Shown one piece after another: positions 13,490 to 22,970 of a stretch of DNA of 64,000 nt; the stretch's first letter is position 1, and every line of letters starts with the position of its first letter. The notes beneath the pieces are model-generated. The model was given only the letters and a program-made list of their open reading frames with translations. It did not search any database and had not been told where the DNA came from. Origin of the DNA: Pseudomonas sp. SG20056. Lineage in GTDB: Bacteria > Pseudomonadota > Gammaproteobacteria > Pseudomonadales > Pseudomonadaceae. Location: contig NZ_CP134499.1 of assembly GCF_031764535.1 (NCBI RefSeq), positions 3,968,001-4,032,000 on the forward strand. The letters are read 5' to 3'. The position numbers were made by a program, and so were the translations under genes.

Positions 13490-14017
13490 TTAAGAGCGCT
13501 CCTTTAGGGACAGGCTACGCGGCCGTTCCAACCAACCACCCTCACCATCCGGAACGATTTCAATTACATCAATTTTGGATTCGTCTATAGCAAGTATTCG
13601 CCCATGGTTTCGGCCGAGATAATCACCCACCCGAACCCGGTGAACACCCCCTGCACCATTCACCAGTGCAAAAGAGCCAGCATCATTAGCCAAGGTTCCG
13701 ACCATTACAAAGGCTTCTATATTGAACCCTTCAAGAAATTGCTTAGTACGTGTTTCATCGGGCTTTATGTCTTTAGAGCCTTTCTGCCGATCCACCATCT
13801 CCAATTTGACTGGAGGTTGAAATGGGCTTCTCAATGCAGCAGCGCTGTATGCAAAGCTTTCATAAGGTTGAAATTTGGGCAACGGTTCAATTTCACCTTT
13901 AGGACGCGCACGCACCTCATCCATATACGCTTGCAGGTCAGAAAAGTCACCACCGTCACCGCAACCGGAAATAATAAAAATCGATAGCAGCAAGAATACG
14001 CATCTGAAAAATATCAC
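13490..14017 (-). CDS. pilP: Type IV pilus lipoprotein PilP
   Basis: A 175-residue inner-membrane lipoprotein linking the PilN/PilO platform to the secretin PilQ. A lipobox is visible (IFIISGCGDGG). A disordered proline-rich stretch with LRSPFQPP follows, then the C-terminal beta-sandwich that contacts PilQ N0 (FVMVGTLANDAGSFALVNGAGGVHRVRVGDYLG). Its start overlaps the pilO stop by 4 bases (ATGA), which suggests translational coupling. It is AT-rich like pilQ. Confidence 0.95.
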   Translation of the reverse strand: MIFFRCVFLLLSIFIISGCGDGGDFSDLQAYMDEVRARPKGEIEPLPKFQPYESFAYSAAALRSPFQPPVKLEMVDRQKGSKDIKPDETRTKQFLEGFNIEAFVMVGTLANDAGSFALVNGAGGVHRVRVGDYLGRNHGRILAIDESKIDVIEIVPDGEGGWLERPRSLSLKERS

Positions 14018-14637
14018 TGCGCGCCCCCCTTATCATTATAGCGATAAGTTTTGGCCAAGATACTCATACGCAACTTCGACGAGCCATCAGTACTCGCCGG
14101 CACCAAATTAAAATCATGCAAGGTAACAATTCGGGGAAGACTTGCAACACCACTAACAAACGTTGCCAGATCGTGATAAGCGCCCACCACAGTGATCTGG
14201 ATAGGCAGTTCTATATAAAACTGCTGAGCAGCCTCAGGTAAAAGTTTAATCTCCTCAAATTCTAAACCACTCCCCAATCCAGTCCTGGTTATATCCTCCA
14301 GCAACCCAGGAACTTCCGTATCACTTGGAAGCTGCTTTAAAAGCGCACCAAATGAAATCTCCATTTCCTGCATCTGCTCTTTGTAAGCATCGAGATTTGC
14401 AGCTTGAAAAGCCTTACTTGAGAACTGCTCTTTCAGCGAGACCTCCTCAGCCTGCTTCCCCTCTAGCTGAGCCTGTAAGTCTTTAAGATGAAAATTGTAA
14501 CCCAGTGCAACAACACCCATTAACAACAAAGCACCTGCGATAGATTTTACAGCTGCGGGCCAAGAACCAATGTTGTTGAGATCAAGATCATTTAAATCAA
14601 TCTGCCGCAGACTTTCTAAGGAATCATTAAGACTCAT
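14014..14637 (-). CDS. pilO: Type IV pilus inner-membrane protein PilO
   Basis: A 207-residue bitopic protein: a short cytoplasmic N-terminus (LRQIDLNDLDLNNIGSWP), one membrane helix (IAGALLLMGVVALGYNF), a coiled coil (LQAQLEGKQAEEVSLKEQF) and a periplasmic ferredoxin-like domain. It pairs with PilN and PilP to align the pilus motor with the secretin. It overlaps pilN and pilP by 4 bases at each end. Confidence 0.95.
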   Translation of the reverse strand: MSLNDSLESLRQIDLNDLDLNNIGSWPAAVKSIAGALLLMGVVALGYNFHLKDLQAQLEGKQAEEVSLKEQFSSKAFQAANLDAYKEQMQEMEISFGALLKQLPSDTEVPGLLEDITRTGLGSGLEFEEIKLLPEAAQQFYIELPIQITVVGAYHDLATFVSGVASLPRIVTLHDFNLVPASTDGSSKLRMSILAKTYRYNDKGGAQ

Positions 14638-15205
14638 TGCTTAGCCTCCTCTGTCGCAAGCGCAGGCTGGGTCTGCTGCACGCTCAATTGAAAGACATTA
14701 GCCTGGTCAACTGCGCCTGCTGTCACAGACTTCACTTCAGTAAGGTTTGGCGCAGTTAGCCATTCAGATGCATCCAAATTACGCATAAGGTTTGATACGC
14801 GATTGTTAGACTCGGCAGCACCAACAATAGCAATATTCTTCGCGGTCATTTTCACACCAGTGAAATGAACACCATCCGGCAATGTTCGAACCAGCTGATC
14901 GAAGACACGGCCAATAATAGGCCGATTACCCTGCAAATCCTGGATAATCTTCATTCGCTCAAGAAGCTGCTGACGACGAGTTTTCAACTCACTGATTTCT
15001 TTAATCCGAGCATCCAGAACAGCAATTTCCTTACGGACAAACTCATTACGAGCATCCTGCTGCTCAATTGCACCATTGAGATACTGATCCCCGAGAAAGA
15101 CAGCGCCTGCCGCAACAACAAACACACCCGCAAGCGTCACCAAAAAGCGCTGTTTGCGCTCTTCGCGTAGCTGCTCGCGCCAAGGGAGTAGGTTAATCCG
15201 CGCCA

Positions 15206-15206
<1 letters not shown>
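14634..15206 (-). CDS. pilN: Type IV pilus inner-membrane protein PilN
   Basis: A 190-residue protein with the conserved cytoplasmic N-terminal motif MARINLLPWREQLREERK that docks onto PilM. One membrane helix follows (FLVTLAGVFVVAAGAVFLG), then a coiled coil and a periplasmic domain. Its start codon overlaps the pilM stop by one base (TAATG). The base composition drops here to about 45 % GC by a hand count of one line, compared with about 55 % in pilM. Confidence 0.96.
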
Positions 15207-16297
<1,091 letters not shown>

Positions 16298-16376
16298 TTA
16301 CGGACTATTTATGTTTTTTCACATTAAATAACAGTCTTGACAGAAGCGCAAATGGCTACCCAGCAAAAAAACCGCT

Positions 16377-16382
16377 TATAAT
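16377..16382 (+). promoter_or_regulatory. Possible -10 element for ponA
   Basis: A perfect TATAAT in the pilM-ponA divergent interval, 73 bases before the ponA ATG. No good -35 sits 17 bases upstream; a TTGACA at 16337-16342 is too far away to pair with it. Inference only. Confidence 0.35.
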
Positions 16383-16454
16383 GTGATCAGTTTTTCTCTT
16401 TTAACCTTGTGTTCCGCTTAACTCGTTCTTTTATCTGGAAATCCAAAAATCTTG

Positions 16455-18869
16455 ATGCGTCTTTTGCGTTTTTTCTGCTGGTCTTGCCTCGCCGCTTTTT
16501 GTGGCCTGGTACTCAGTTTCAGCGGGGCCTTCCTCTATCTTAGCCCCAGCCTCCCATCCGTCGAATCTTTGCGCAGTATTCAACTGCAGATTCCTCTGCG
16601 CGTTTACAGCAGCGACGCCAAGCTGATTGCCGAGTTCGGTGAAATGCGTCGCTCGCCAATCGCCTTTGCGGATATCCCCCAGGACTTCATCAGCGCCTTG
16701 CTGGCAGCCGAAGACGACAACTTTGCCAATCATTATGGCGTTGACCTTACCAGCCTGATGCGCGCTGCAACGCAAATCTTGAAAAGCGGGCAGATTCAAA
16801 CCGGTGGTAGCACCATTACCATGCAGGTGGCGAAGAACTTCTTCCTGACTAGCGAAAGAAGTTTCTCGCGCAAGATCAACGAGATACTTCTGGCCCTGCA
16901 AATTGAACGGGAGCTCAGTAAGAACGAAATTCTTGAACTTTATGTGAACAAGATTTACTTGGGTAATCGTGCTTACGGCATCGAAGCGGCCGCACAGGTG
17001 TATTACGGCAAGTCCATTCGCGACGTCAGCCTTTCGCAAATGGCGATGATTGCCGGCCTGCCGAAAGCACCTTCGCGCTTCAACCCGCTGGTCAACCCGA
17101 CGCGCGCCCTGGAACGTCGCGACTGGATTCTCGGGCGCATGCACAGCCTTGGACGTATCGACCAGCAGCGTTATGAAGAAGCATTAGCCGAGCCGATCAA
17201 CGTCAGTTACCACGTTCCAACGCCTGAACTGGTAGCACCCTATATTGCCGAGATGGCGCGCGCCGAGATGGTTGGGCGCTATGGCAGTGAGGCGTACACC
17301 GAAGGCTTTAACGTCACCACCACAGTGCCCAGCGATCTGCAGCTGGCGGCCAATACGGCCGTACGCGAAGGCCTGATTACCTACGATCAGCGCCACGGCT
17401 ATCGCGGCCCGGAAAGCCGCCTACCGGGTATGACCAAGGAAAATTGGCAAGCCGAACTGAGCAAGCAAACCTCCCTCGGCGGCCTTGAGCCAGCCATTGT
17501 CACAGCCGTTGAGAAAAGCGGGATCATGGTCCTGCTGCGCAACGGTGAAGAACATGCAGTGGCCTGGGACAGCATGAAATGGGCACGGCCGTTTCTGAAT
17601 ACCAACAGCCTCGGCCCACGACCACAGCAACCCGCTGACGTCAGCCAGATTGGCGACCTGATCCGCGTGCAACGTCAGGAAGACGGCAGCCTGCGCTTTG
17701 TGCAACTGCCCGCCGCGCAAAGCGCTCTGGTATCGCTGGATCCGAACAACGGTGCCATTCGCGCTCTGGTCGGTGGTTTCTCATTTGAGCAGAGCAATTA
17801 CAACCGCGCCGCACAAGCTAAACGTCAGCCGGGTTCAAGCTTTAAACCCTTCGTCTACAGCGCTGCACTGGATAAAGGTTATACCGCCGCCACGCTGGTC
17901 AATGACGCACCGATCGTGTTTGCCGACGACGCGCTATCGCAGGTATGGCGACCGAAGAATGACAACAACACCTTCCTCGGCCCGATCCGCCTCCGCGAAG
18001 CCTTGTACCGCTCGCGCAACCTGGTGTCGATTCGCCTGTTGCAAGACCTTGGCATCGCCAGCACGCTGAGCTACATCGAACGCTTCGGTTTTGAGAGTAA
18101 GGATCTGCCGCCCAATCTGTCTTTGGCACTGGGCACCGCGAGCCTCACCCCAATGGAGATTGCGGAGGGCTGGAGTGTTTTTGCCAGCGGCGGCTACAAG
18201 ACTGAGCCCTACCTGATAGAACGGATTGAAGACCGTACTGGCAAGCAGCTGTTCAACGCCAACCCCGCTCAAACCCCGACCGGCATTGCTCAACGCGCAG
18301 AGCAGAGCAGCGCCGTGCAACTCAGCGTTGGCGATCAACCACTGCCGCCTGAGCCGGTACTTGCCGAACAGATCATCGATGAGCGCACCGCCTACATCAT
18401 GACCAGCATGCTGCAGGATGTGATCAAGCGCGGTACTGGCCGCCGCGCCATGGCCCTGGGGCGCGATGACCTGGCGGGTAAAACCGGCACCACCAACGAG
18501 TCGAAAGACAGCTGGTTCTCCGGTTACAACGCAGACTACATCACCACCGTCTGGGCCGGTTTCGATCAGCCAGAAAGCCTTGGCCGCAACGAGTATGGCG
18601 GCACCGTGGCCCTGCCGATCTGGATGAGCTACATGGGCGCAGCCTTGAAGGACAAGCCTAGCCACCTGCTGCCAGAACCCGAAGGCCTGCTGACCCTGCG
18701 CATCGACCCACACAGCGGCCGCGCGGCTACACCCGATACGCCAGATGCCTACTTCGAGCTGTTCAAGAGTGAAGACTCGCCGCCCCCCATGGGCGAATTT
18801 GAGCCTGGCATGTATATCCCTGGCAGCCCATTGCCCGCTGATGAGTCCGCGCCGATCGATCTGTTCTAA
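16455..18869 (+). CDS. ponA: Penicillin-binding protein 1A (bifunctional peptidoglycan glycosyltransferase/transpeptidase)
   Basis: An 804-residue class A PBP. After one N-terminal membrane helix comes the glycosyltransferase domain with AAEDDNFANHYGVD (catalytic glutamate), GGSTITMQVAKNFF and the RKINEILLALQIE stretch. An OB-like insertion and the transpeptidase domain follow, with SSFK of PGSSFKPF (serine nucleophile), SRN of YRSRNLVSIR and KTGTT. A TTG one codon upstream is ignored in favour of the ATG. Near-identical blocks to P. aeruginosa PonA are recognisable, including the divergent position next to pilM. The protein ends in APIDLF. Confidence 0.97.
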   Translation: MRLLRFFCWSCLAAFCGLVLSFSGAFLYLSPSLPSVESLRSIQLQIPLRVYSSDAKLIAEFGEMRRSPIAFADIPQDFISALLAAEDDNFANHYGVDLTSLMRAATQILKSGQIQTGGSTITMQVAKNFFLTSERSFSRKINEILLALQIERELSKNEILELYVNKIYLGNRAYGIEAAAQVYYGKSIRDVSLSQMAMIAGLPKAPSRFNPLVNPTRALERRDWILGRMHSLGRIDQQRYEEALAEPINVSYHVPTPELVAPYIAEMARAEMVGRYGSEAYTEGFNVTTTVPSDLQLAANTAVREGLITYDQRHGYRGPESRLPGMTKENWQAELSKQTSLGGLEPAIVTAVEKSGIMVLLRNGEEHAVAWDSMKWARPFLNTNSLGPRPQQPADVSQIGDLIRVQRQEDGSLRFVQLPAAQSALVSLDPNNGAIRALVGGFSFEQSNYNRAAQAKRQPGSSFKPFVYSAALDKGYTAATLVNDAPIVFADDALSQVWRPKNDNNTFLGPIRLREALYRSRNLVSIRLLQDLGIASTLSYIERFGFESKDLPPNLSLALGTASLTPMEIAEGWSVFASGGYKTEPYLIERIEDRTGKQLFNANPAQTPTGIAQRAEQSSAVQLSVGDQPLPPEPVLAEQIIDERTAYIMTSMLQDVIKRGTGRRAMALGRDDLAGKTGTTNESKDSWFSGYNADYITTVWAGFDQPESLGRNEYGGTVALPIWMSYMGAALKDKPSHLLPEPEGLLTLRIDPHSGRAATPDTPDAYFELFKSEDSPPPMGEFEPGMYIPGSPLPADESAPIDLF

Positions 18870-18916
18870 ACGACTCGCCCCCAATCGCGGCAGCCTGAAA
18901 CAGACAAATTAACGCC

Positions 18917-18948
18917 AATAAAAAACCCGCCGAAGCGGGTTTTTTATT
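18917..18948. terminator. Bidirectional terminator between ponA and maeB
   Basis: A 14-bp stem AATAAAAAACCCGC with a CGAA loop and T-tracts on both strands, between convergent genes. Confidence 0.93.
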
Positions 18949-18965
18949 GCTCTTGAGCTAAGCGA

Positions 18966-20234
18966 TTAGCCGTTGAATACGTCGTTTACCGACTGCAGCG
19001 GGTAATGCTTTGGATACGGCAGAGTTGCCACACCGCTTTCAATTGCGGCCTTGGCCACGGCATCGCAAACCACAGTAATCAGGCGTGGGTCCATCGGCTT
19101 CGGAATGATGTACTCGCGACCGAACGACAGAGCGATGCCACCATAAGCGTCGCAGACTTCCTGCGGCACCGGCAGTTTGGCCAGGTCACGCAGAGCCAGG
19201 GCTGCAGCGATCTTCATTTCTTCGTTGATGCGGGTCGCGCGAACGTCCAGCGCACCACGGAAGATGAACGGGAAGCCCAGCACGTTGTTGACCTGGTTCG
19301 GGTAGTCGGAACGACCGGTGGCCATGATCACGTCGTTACGTACTTCATGAGCCAGTTCTGGCTTGATTTCCGGATCCGGGTTGGAGCAAGCGAAGACGAT
19401 CGGATTAGGCGCCATGCGCTTGAGGTCTTCAGGGGCCAACAGGTTGGCACCCGACAGACCGACGAATACGTCAGCACCATCCAGAGCATCAGACAGGGTG
19501 CGCTTGCTGGTTTCGCTGGCAAACACGGCCTTGTACTGGTTCAGGTCGTCGCGGCCAGCGTGGATCACGCCTTTGCGGTCGATCATAAAGATGTTCTCGA
19601 CCTTGGCGCCCATGCTCACCAGCAGCTTCATGCAGGAGATTGCGGCAGCGCCAGCACCCAGGCAGACGATCTTGGCATCTGCCAGAGTCTTGCCGGCGAT
19701 TTCCAGTGCATTGAGCATGCCGGCAGCAGTCACGATAGCGGTGCCGTGCTGGTCATCGTGGAACACTGGAATGTCGCACTGTTCGATCAGCGTGCGTTCA
19801 ATTTCAAAGCACTCAGGGGCCTTGATATCTTCCAGGTTGATGCCACCGAAGGTGATCGAGATACGGCGTACGGTGTCGATAAAGGCCTGCGGACTCTCGG
19901 ACTCAACTTCGATGTCGAATACGTCGATACCGGCAAAGCGCTTGAACAGCACGCCCTTACCTTCCATCACTGGCTTGGAAGCCAGCGGGCCGAGGTCGCC
20001 AAGACCGAGAATAGCGGTACCGTCGGAAATGACTGCCACCAGGTTGCCTTTGCCGGTGTAGCGATACGCCAGCTCCGGATCACGCGCGATTTCGCGCACA
20101 GGCTCAGCAACGCCTGGGCTGTAGGCCAGGGACAGATCGCGTGCTGTTGCGGTGGGCTTGGTTAGCTCGACACTCAGCTTACCCGGACGGGGATTGGCGT
20201 GATATTCGAGAGCGGCTGTTTTCAAATCAGACAT
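18966..20234 (-). CDS. maeB: Malic enzyme (malate dehydrogenase, oxaloacetate-decarboxylating)
   Basis: A 422-residue single-domain malic enzyme converting malate to pyruvate and CO2. The N-terminal malic domain carries SLAYSPGVAEPVREIARDPELAYRYTGKGNLVAVISDGTAILGLGD, here read as overlapping short motifs. The NAD(P) domain has VCLGAGAAAISCMKLL. The PTA-like C-terminal domain found in enterobacterial MaeB is absent, as is usual for this pseudomonad form. The ATG at 20234 (MSDLKTAALEYH) is chosen over an in-frame codon 27 codons upstream. Confidence 0.94.
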   Translation of the reverse strand: MSDLKTAALEYHANPRPGKLSVELTKPTATARDLSLAYSPGVAEPVREIARDPELAYRYTGKGNLVAVISDGTAILGLGDLGPLASKPVMEGKGVLFKRFAGIDVFDIEVESESPQAFIDTVRRISITFGGINLEDIKAPECFEIERTLIEQCDIPVFHDDQHGTAIVTAAGMLNALEIAGKTLADAKIVCLGAGAAAISCMKLLVSMGAKVENIFMIDRKGVIHAGRDDLNQYKAVFASETSKRTLSDALDGADVFVGLSGANLLAPEDLKRMAPNPIVFACSNPDPEIKPELAHEVRNDVIMATGRSDYPNQVNNVLGFPFIFRGALDVRATRINEEMKIAAALALRDLAKLPVPQEVCDAYGGIALSFGREYIIPKPMDPRLITVVCDAVAKAAIESGVATLPYPKHYPLQSVNDVFNG

Positions 20235-20336
20235 GTTGGCATTTCCGCTTTGGGCTGTTGAACAGGCAGGCGGCCGAGGATACGCAAGTTGTATACAGCT
20301 GCACAAGACTGGCAAGTCCGTATGCGCACGCAGGCC

Positions 20337-21776
20337 CTAGCGCACGACCTTCAGCCAGTCGCCAGCACGCGGCTGACCTGACGGATAAAGGTTATTCAGC
20401 AGGCGCAGAGTCTTTAGCGCATCGCCCGGCAACTTGCTGCCCTTGGCCAGCGCCTCGATGGTCTGCCCAGGCTTGACCTTGACCATATGCAGGCGCAGCG
20501 GCTGCGCTTGTTGGTACTCGGCGCTGGTCATCGGCCGGAAGCTTCTGATCACGCTGAGAAACTGCTCATCCTGAGTTTCCAGCGAGGCGCGACCACGCAC
20601 CGCACCGACAAACAGGTAAACCCGTGGACCATGTTGGATAACCGCCACGCGCTTGGCGGCATTGCCGGGAATCACCGCGCTATAGCCTTTGAGACCAGCC
20701 TGCTGCAACTCGACGCCGGCCACCAGACGCTGACTACCGACGCGCTGGCGCAAGAGTTCAGCCGGCGTCAGTTGCTGCGGGTTATCTTCCAGGGTCATGG
20801 CGATAAACGCCTGTTGATCGGTGGTGTGACCGATCAGCGCATCCGGGCGATTGAGCAGGCTCCAGCCCTGGGGAAACGCCAGGGTAAAGTTCAGATCAGC
20901 ATGGTAGAAACGCTGGCCGCGTCGCACGCCGGTTTCGGCCGAATCACCAAAGGGCAAGCCTTCCAGGCGCTTGAGAAAGGCCTCGCGATTGACCTCCTGC
21001 TGGCCGGTGGCCAAGGCCCGCGCCGGGCCCAACACCTGCTGCAGACGCCGATCATTGTCTGGATGAGTATCAAACAGCCCGTGGTAACCGCCCGCAGGCT
21101 GCGCCTCACCGCGCGCTGCGGCCTGGTCGCGGGCGAAGTCTTCCTGATTCTTCAGCACCTTGACCACTTCGATCATCGCCTGCGGGTCATAGCCGCTACG
21201 TGCCAGGTACTGCGCGCCCAGGCCATCGGCTTCCAACTCCATGTCACGGCCATAGCCGCGCACAACGGCACCACCCAGTACGCTGGTGACATCGGCAGCG
21301 GCACCCACGCCGGTGCCAATTGCCACCGCCTGGCCGAGCAAGCCCCAGGCAGTGGACTGGCTCTGCTGCTGCACGCTGTGCCGCGCAGTAACGTGGCCTA
21401 CTTCGTGACCGAGCACGGCGGCCAGTTCGGCTTCCGAGCTTAGATAGGCCAGCAGCCCGCGATGGATATAGATGTAGCCGCCCGGCAAGGCAAAGGCGTT
21501 GATGTCCGGGCTATCGACCACAGTGAACTGATAGGCCAACTGGCTGCGGTGACTGTTCTTCGCCACCCGCTCACCGACCTGCTGCACATACCTCTGCAGC
21601 TTCTCGTCGGCGTAACGCGGATTTTCCTTGAGGATCTGCTGGTTGTAACGACGGCCGAGGTCGAGCTCCTGCTGCTCGCTCATCATTACGAAGTCGCTGC
21701 GGCCGGTGGCCGGATTGACCGCACAGCCGGCCAGCTGCATCAGCAGGACGAAAAACGTCAGTACACGCAGGATCAT
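20337..21776 (-). CDS. M48 family metalloprotease, lipoprotein, with C-terminal LysM-like segment
   Basis: A 479-residue protein with a lipobox (LLMQLAGCAVNP) and the zinc-protease motif HEVGHVTARHS. The third ligand is the glutamate in MELEADGLGAQYLARSGYD. This is the BepA/LoiP-type periplasmic peptidase family, involved in outer-membrane quality control in E. coli. The C-terminal 60 residues (KVKPGQTIEALAKGSKLPG, then LRLLNNLYPSG) resemble a LysM or LysM-like binding module. Its ATG overlaps the stop of the upstream nuclease gene (ATGA), so translation is probably coupled. Confidence 0.88.
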   Translation of the reverse strand: MILRVLTFFVLLMQLAGCAVNPATGRSDFVMMSEQQELDLGRRYNQQILKENPRYADEKLQRYVQQVGERVAKNSHRSQLAYQFTVVDSPDINAFALPGGYIYIHRGLLAYLSSEAELAAVLGHEVGHVTARHSVQQQSQSTAWGLLGQAVAIGTGVGAAADVTSVLGGAVVRGYGRDMELEADGLGAQYLARSGYDPQAMIEVVKVLKNQEDFARDQAAARGEAQPAGGYHGLFDTHPDNDRRLQQVLGPARALATGQQEVNREAFLKRLEGLPFGDSAETGVRRGQRFYHADLNFTLAFPQGWSLLNRPDALIGHTTDQQAFIAMTLEDNPQQLTPAELLRQRVGSQRLVAGVELQQAGLKGYSAVIPGNAAKRVAVIQHGPRVYLFVGAVRGRASLETQDEQFLSVIRSFRPMTSAEYQQAQPLRLHMVKVKPGQTIEALAKGSKLPGDALKTLRLLNNLYPSGQPRAGDWLKVVR

Positions 21777-22573
21777 GGCAACACCTCCAACATGGCCTTA
21801 TCGGTCAATGGCAGCATCCAGCGCGCCTGCCCATCGCGCAAGCCGCCACGCCTGGAGCGGTCGATCACCCAGCCACGAGCCTCGATCTGGCGGCCTTCAA
21901 GGTCTTCGACGGCACGCAGATCAAAATTGCCCAGCGCCCGGGGCGCGATATGCAGCACCAGCGCATCGCCCATTTCCAGCCACAGACCACCGCCATTGCG
22001 CTCGACACGCTCAACCCGGCCCTGCAACAGAGCAAAGCCGCCGCTTTTCAACTGCGCAGCGGTTTGCACCGGAGAACGCTGCCAGAGCCCGGTACGCGCC
22101 TGCCTAGCACTGCGCTCGGCAGCTTGCTGGCACTGCACCAGTGCCAGATTAGGTGCAACAGCCACTTGATAACCCAAACCCTCGGCGAGCAACTGCGCCT
22201 CCAGATTGCGCCCGCCGCTGTCATAGGCGTGCGCCAGGGTGCGCCCGTAGTGATCCTTCGCCTGCTGGCCGTACTGCAACGAGACTCGGCCAGCGCTGGC
22301 CGCTATCAGGGCCTGCAAACGTTTGCGGGCTGCCTCGGCGAAAGGCTCGGCAGAGCGACCCTGGCGGCCCATTTCCGGGCTGTTCAGACCGATCAAGCGC
22401 ACATTGCGGCCATCGACCAGGCGCAAGGTGTCGCCATCGACCACACGCTGCACCTTGGCGCTGGGCAGGTTGCCCGGCGCCGGGCAGAACGCCAGCGCGC
22501 CGCCTGCATAAACGCCGAAAACGAAAAAGGCGCCCACAAGGGACGCCTTTTTCAGTAGCGAGGTGCAAACCAT
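21773..22573 (-). CDS. Exported staphylococcal nuclease-like (thermonuclease) protein
   Basis: A 266-residue protein with an N-terminal signal (LLKKASLVGAFFVFG to GGALAFC) and an SNase/OB domain: VQRVVDGDTLRLVDGRNVRLIGLNSPE, then the arginine/lysine-containing YGQQAKDHYGRTLAHAY. The metal-binding aspartates and catalytic arginine positions appear present. The C-terminal half is an extra domain of unknown role. The ATG at 22573 is preferred; a TTG eight codons upstream lies next to the rpmE stop. Unusually, an intrinsic-terminator shape lies within codons 6-17 (see 22523-22553). Coupled to the downstream M48 peptidase. Confidence 0.85.
   Translation of the reverse strand: MVCTSLLKKASLVGAFFVFGVYAGGALAFCPAPGNLPSAKVQRVVDGDTLRLVDGRNVRLIGLNSPEMGRQGRSAEPFAEAARKRLQALIAASAGRVSLQYGQQAKDHYGRTLAHAYDSGGRNLEAQLLAEGLGYQVAVAPNLALVQCQQAAERSARQARTGLWQRSPVQTAAQLKSGGFALLQGRVERVERNGGGLWLEMGDALVLHIAPRALGNFDLRAVEDLEGRQIEARGWVIDRSRRGGLRDGQARWMLPLTDKAMLEVLP
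22523..22553 (-). terminator. Terminator-like hairpin inside the nuclease signal-peptide region
   Basis: Read on the minus strand, a 10-bp perfect arm GAAAAAGGCG pairs with CGCCTTTTTC. A further CCC/GGG stem lies beyond one bulged T, the loop is TTGT, and the T-rich run continues downstream. It lies about 47 bases after the rpmE stop codon, where a terminator would be expected, but within the next gene. Confidence 0.7.
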
Positions 22574-22599
22574 GTGGGTCTGCGTCGCTGCGCGCAAGC

Positions 22600-22815
22600 T
22601 TACTGCTTGGCGCCGAACATGCCGAAACGCTGCTTGAAGCGATCAACACGGCCGCCGGTATCCAGCATTTTCTGCTTGCCGGTGTAGAACGGGTGGCACT
22701 CGTTGCACACGTCCAGGCTCAGTGGCTTGGCCAGGGTGGAGCGAGTTTCGATCACGTTGCCACAGCTGCAGGTGGCGGTGACGGCTACATAGTTCGGGTG
22801 GATATCGGCTTTCAT
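22600..22815 (-). CDS. rpmE: 50S ribosomal protein L31
   Basis: A 71-residue ribosomal protein of the zinc-ribbon (C+) form. The four cysteines are in CSCG near residue 16 and [10 protein letters not shown] near residue 37. The zinc-free paralogue, often controlled by Zur, is not in this window. Divergent from priA. Confidence 0.97.
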   Translation of the reverse strand: MKADIHPNYVAVTATCSCGNVIETRSTLAKPLSLDVCNECHPFYTGKQKMLDTGGRVDRFKQRFGMFGAKQ

Positions 22816-22970
22816 GATGATTCCTCAGGGCTGTCGTGCCGCCACCAGACACTATTGTCAGGTACCGCACGGAAATAGGCCGGCGATAATACCAGAGCAC
22901 CGCCGCGACGCAAGGCCGGCCGTCGCTTGCCTGCGTGCTAAGATCGCGGCCTTGCCACTGGAGCCTCTGC

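Noticed and set aside
16337..16382. TTGACA and TATAAT as a single ponA promoter
   Set aside because: They are 34 bases apart, too far for a sigma-70 promoter. Only the -10 was kept, at low confidence.
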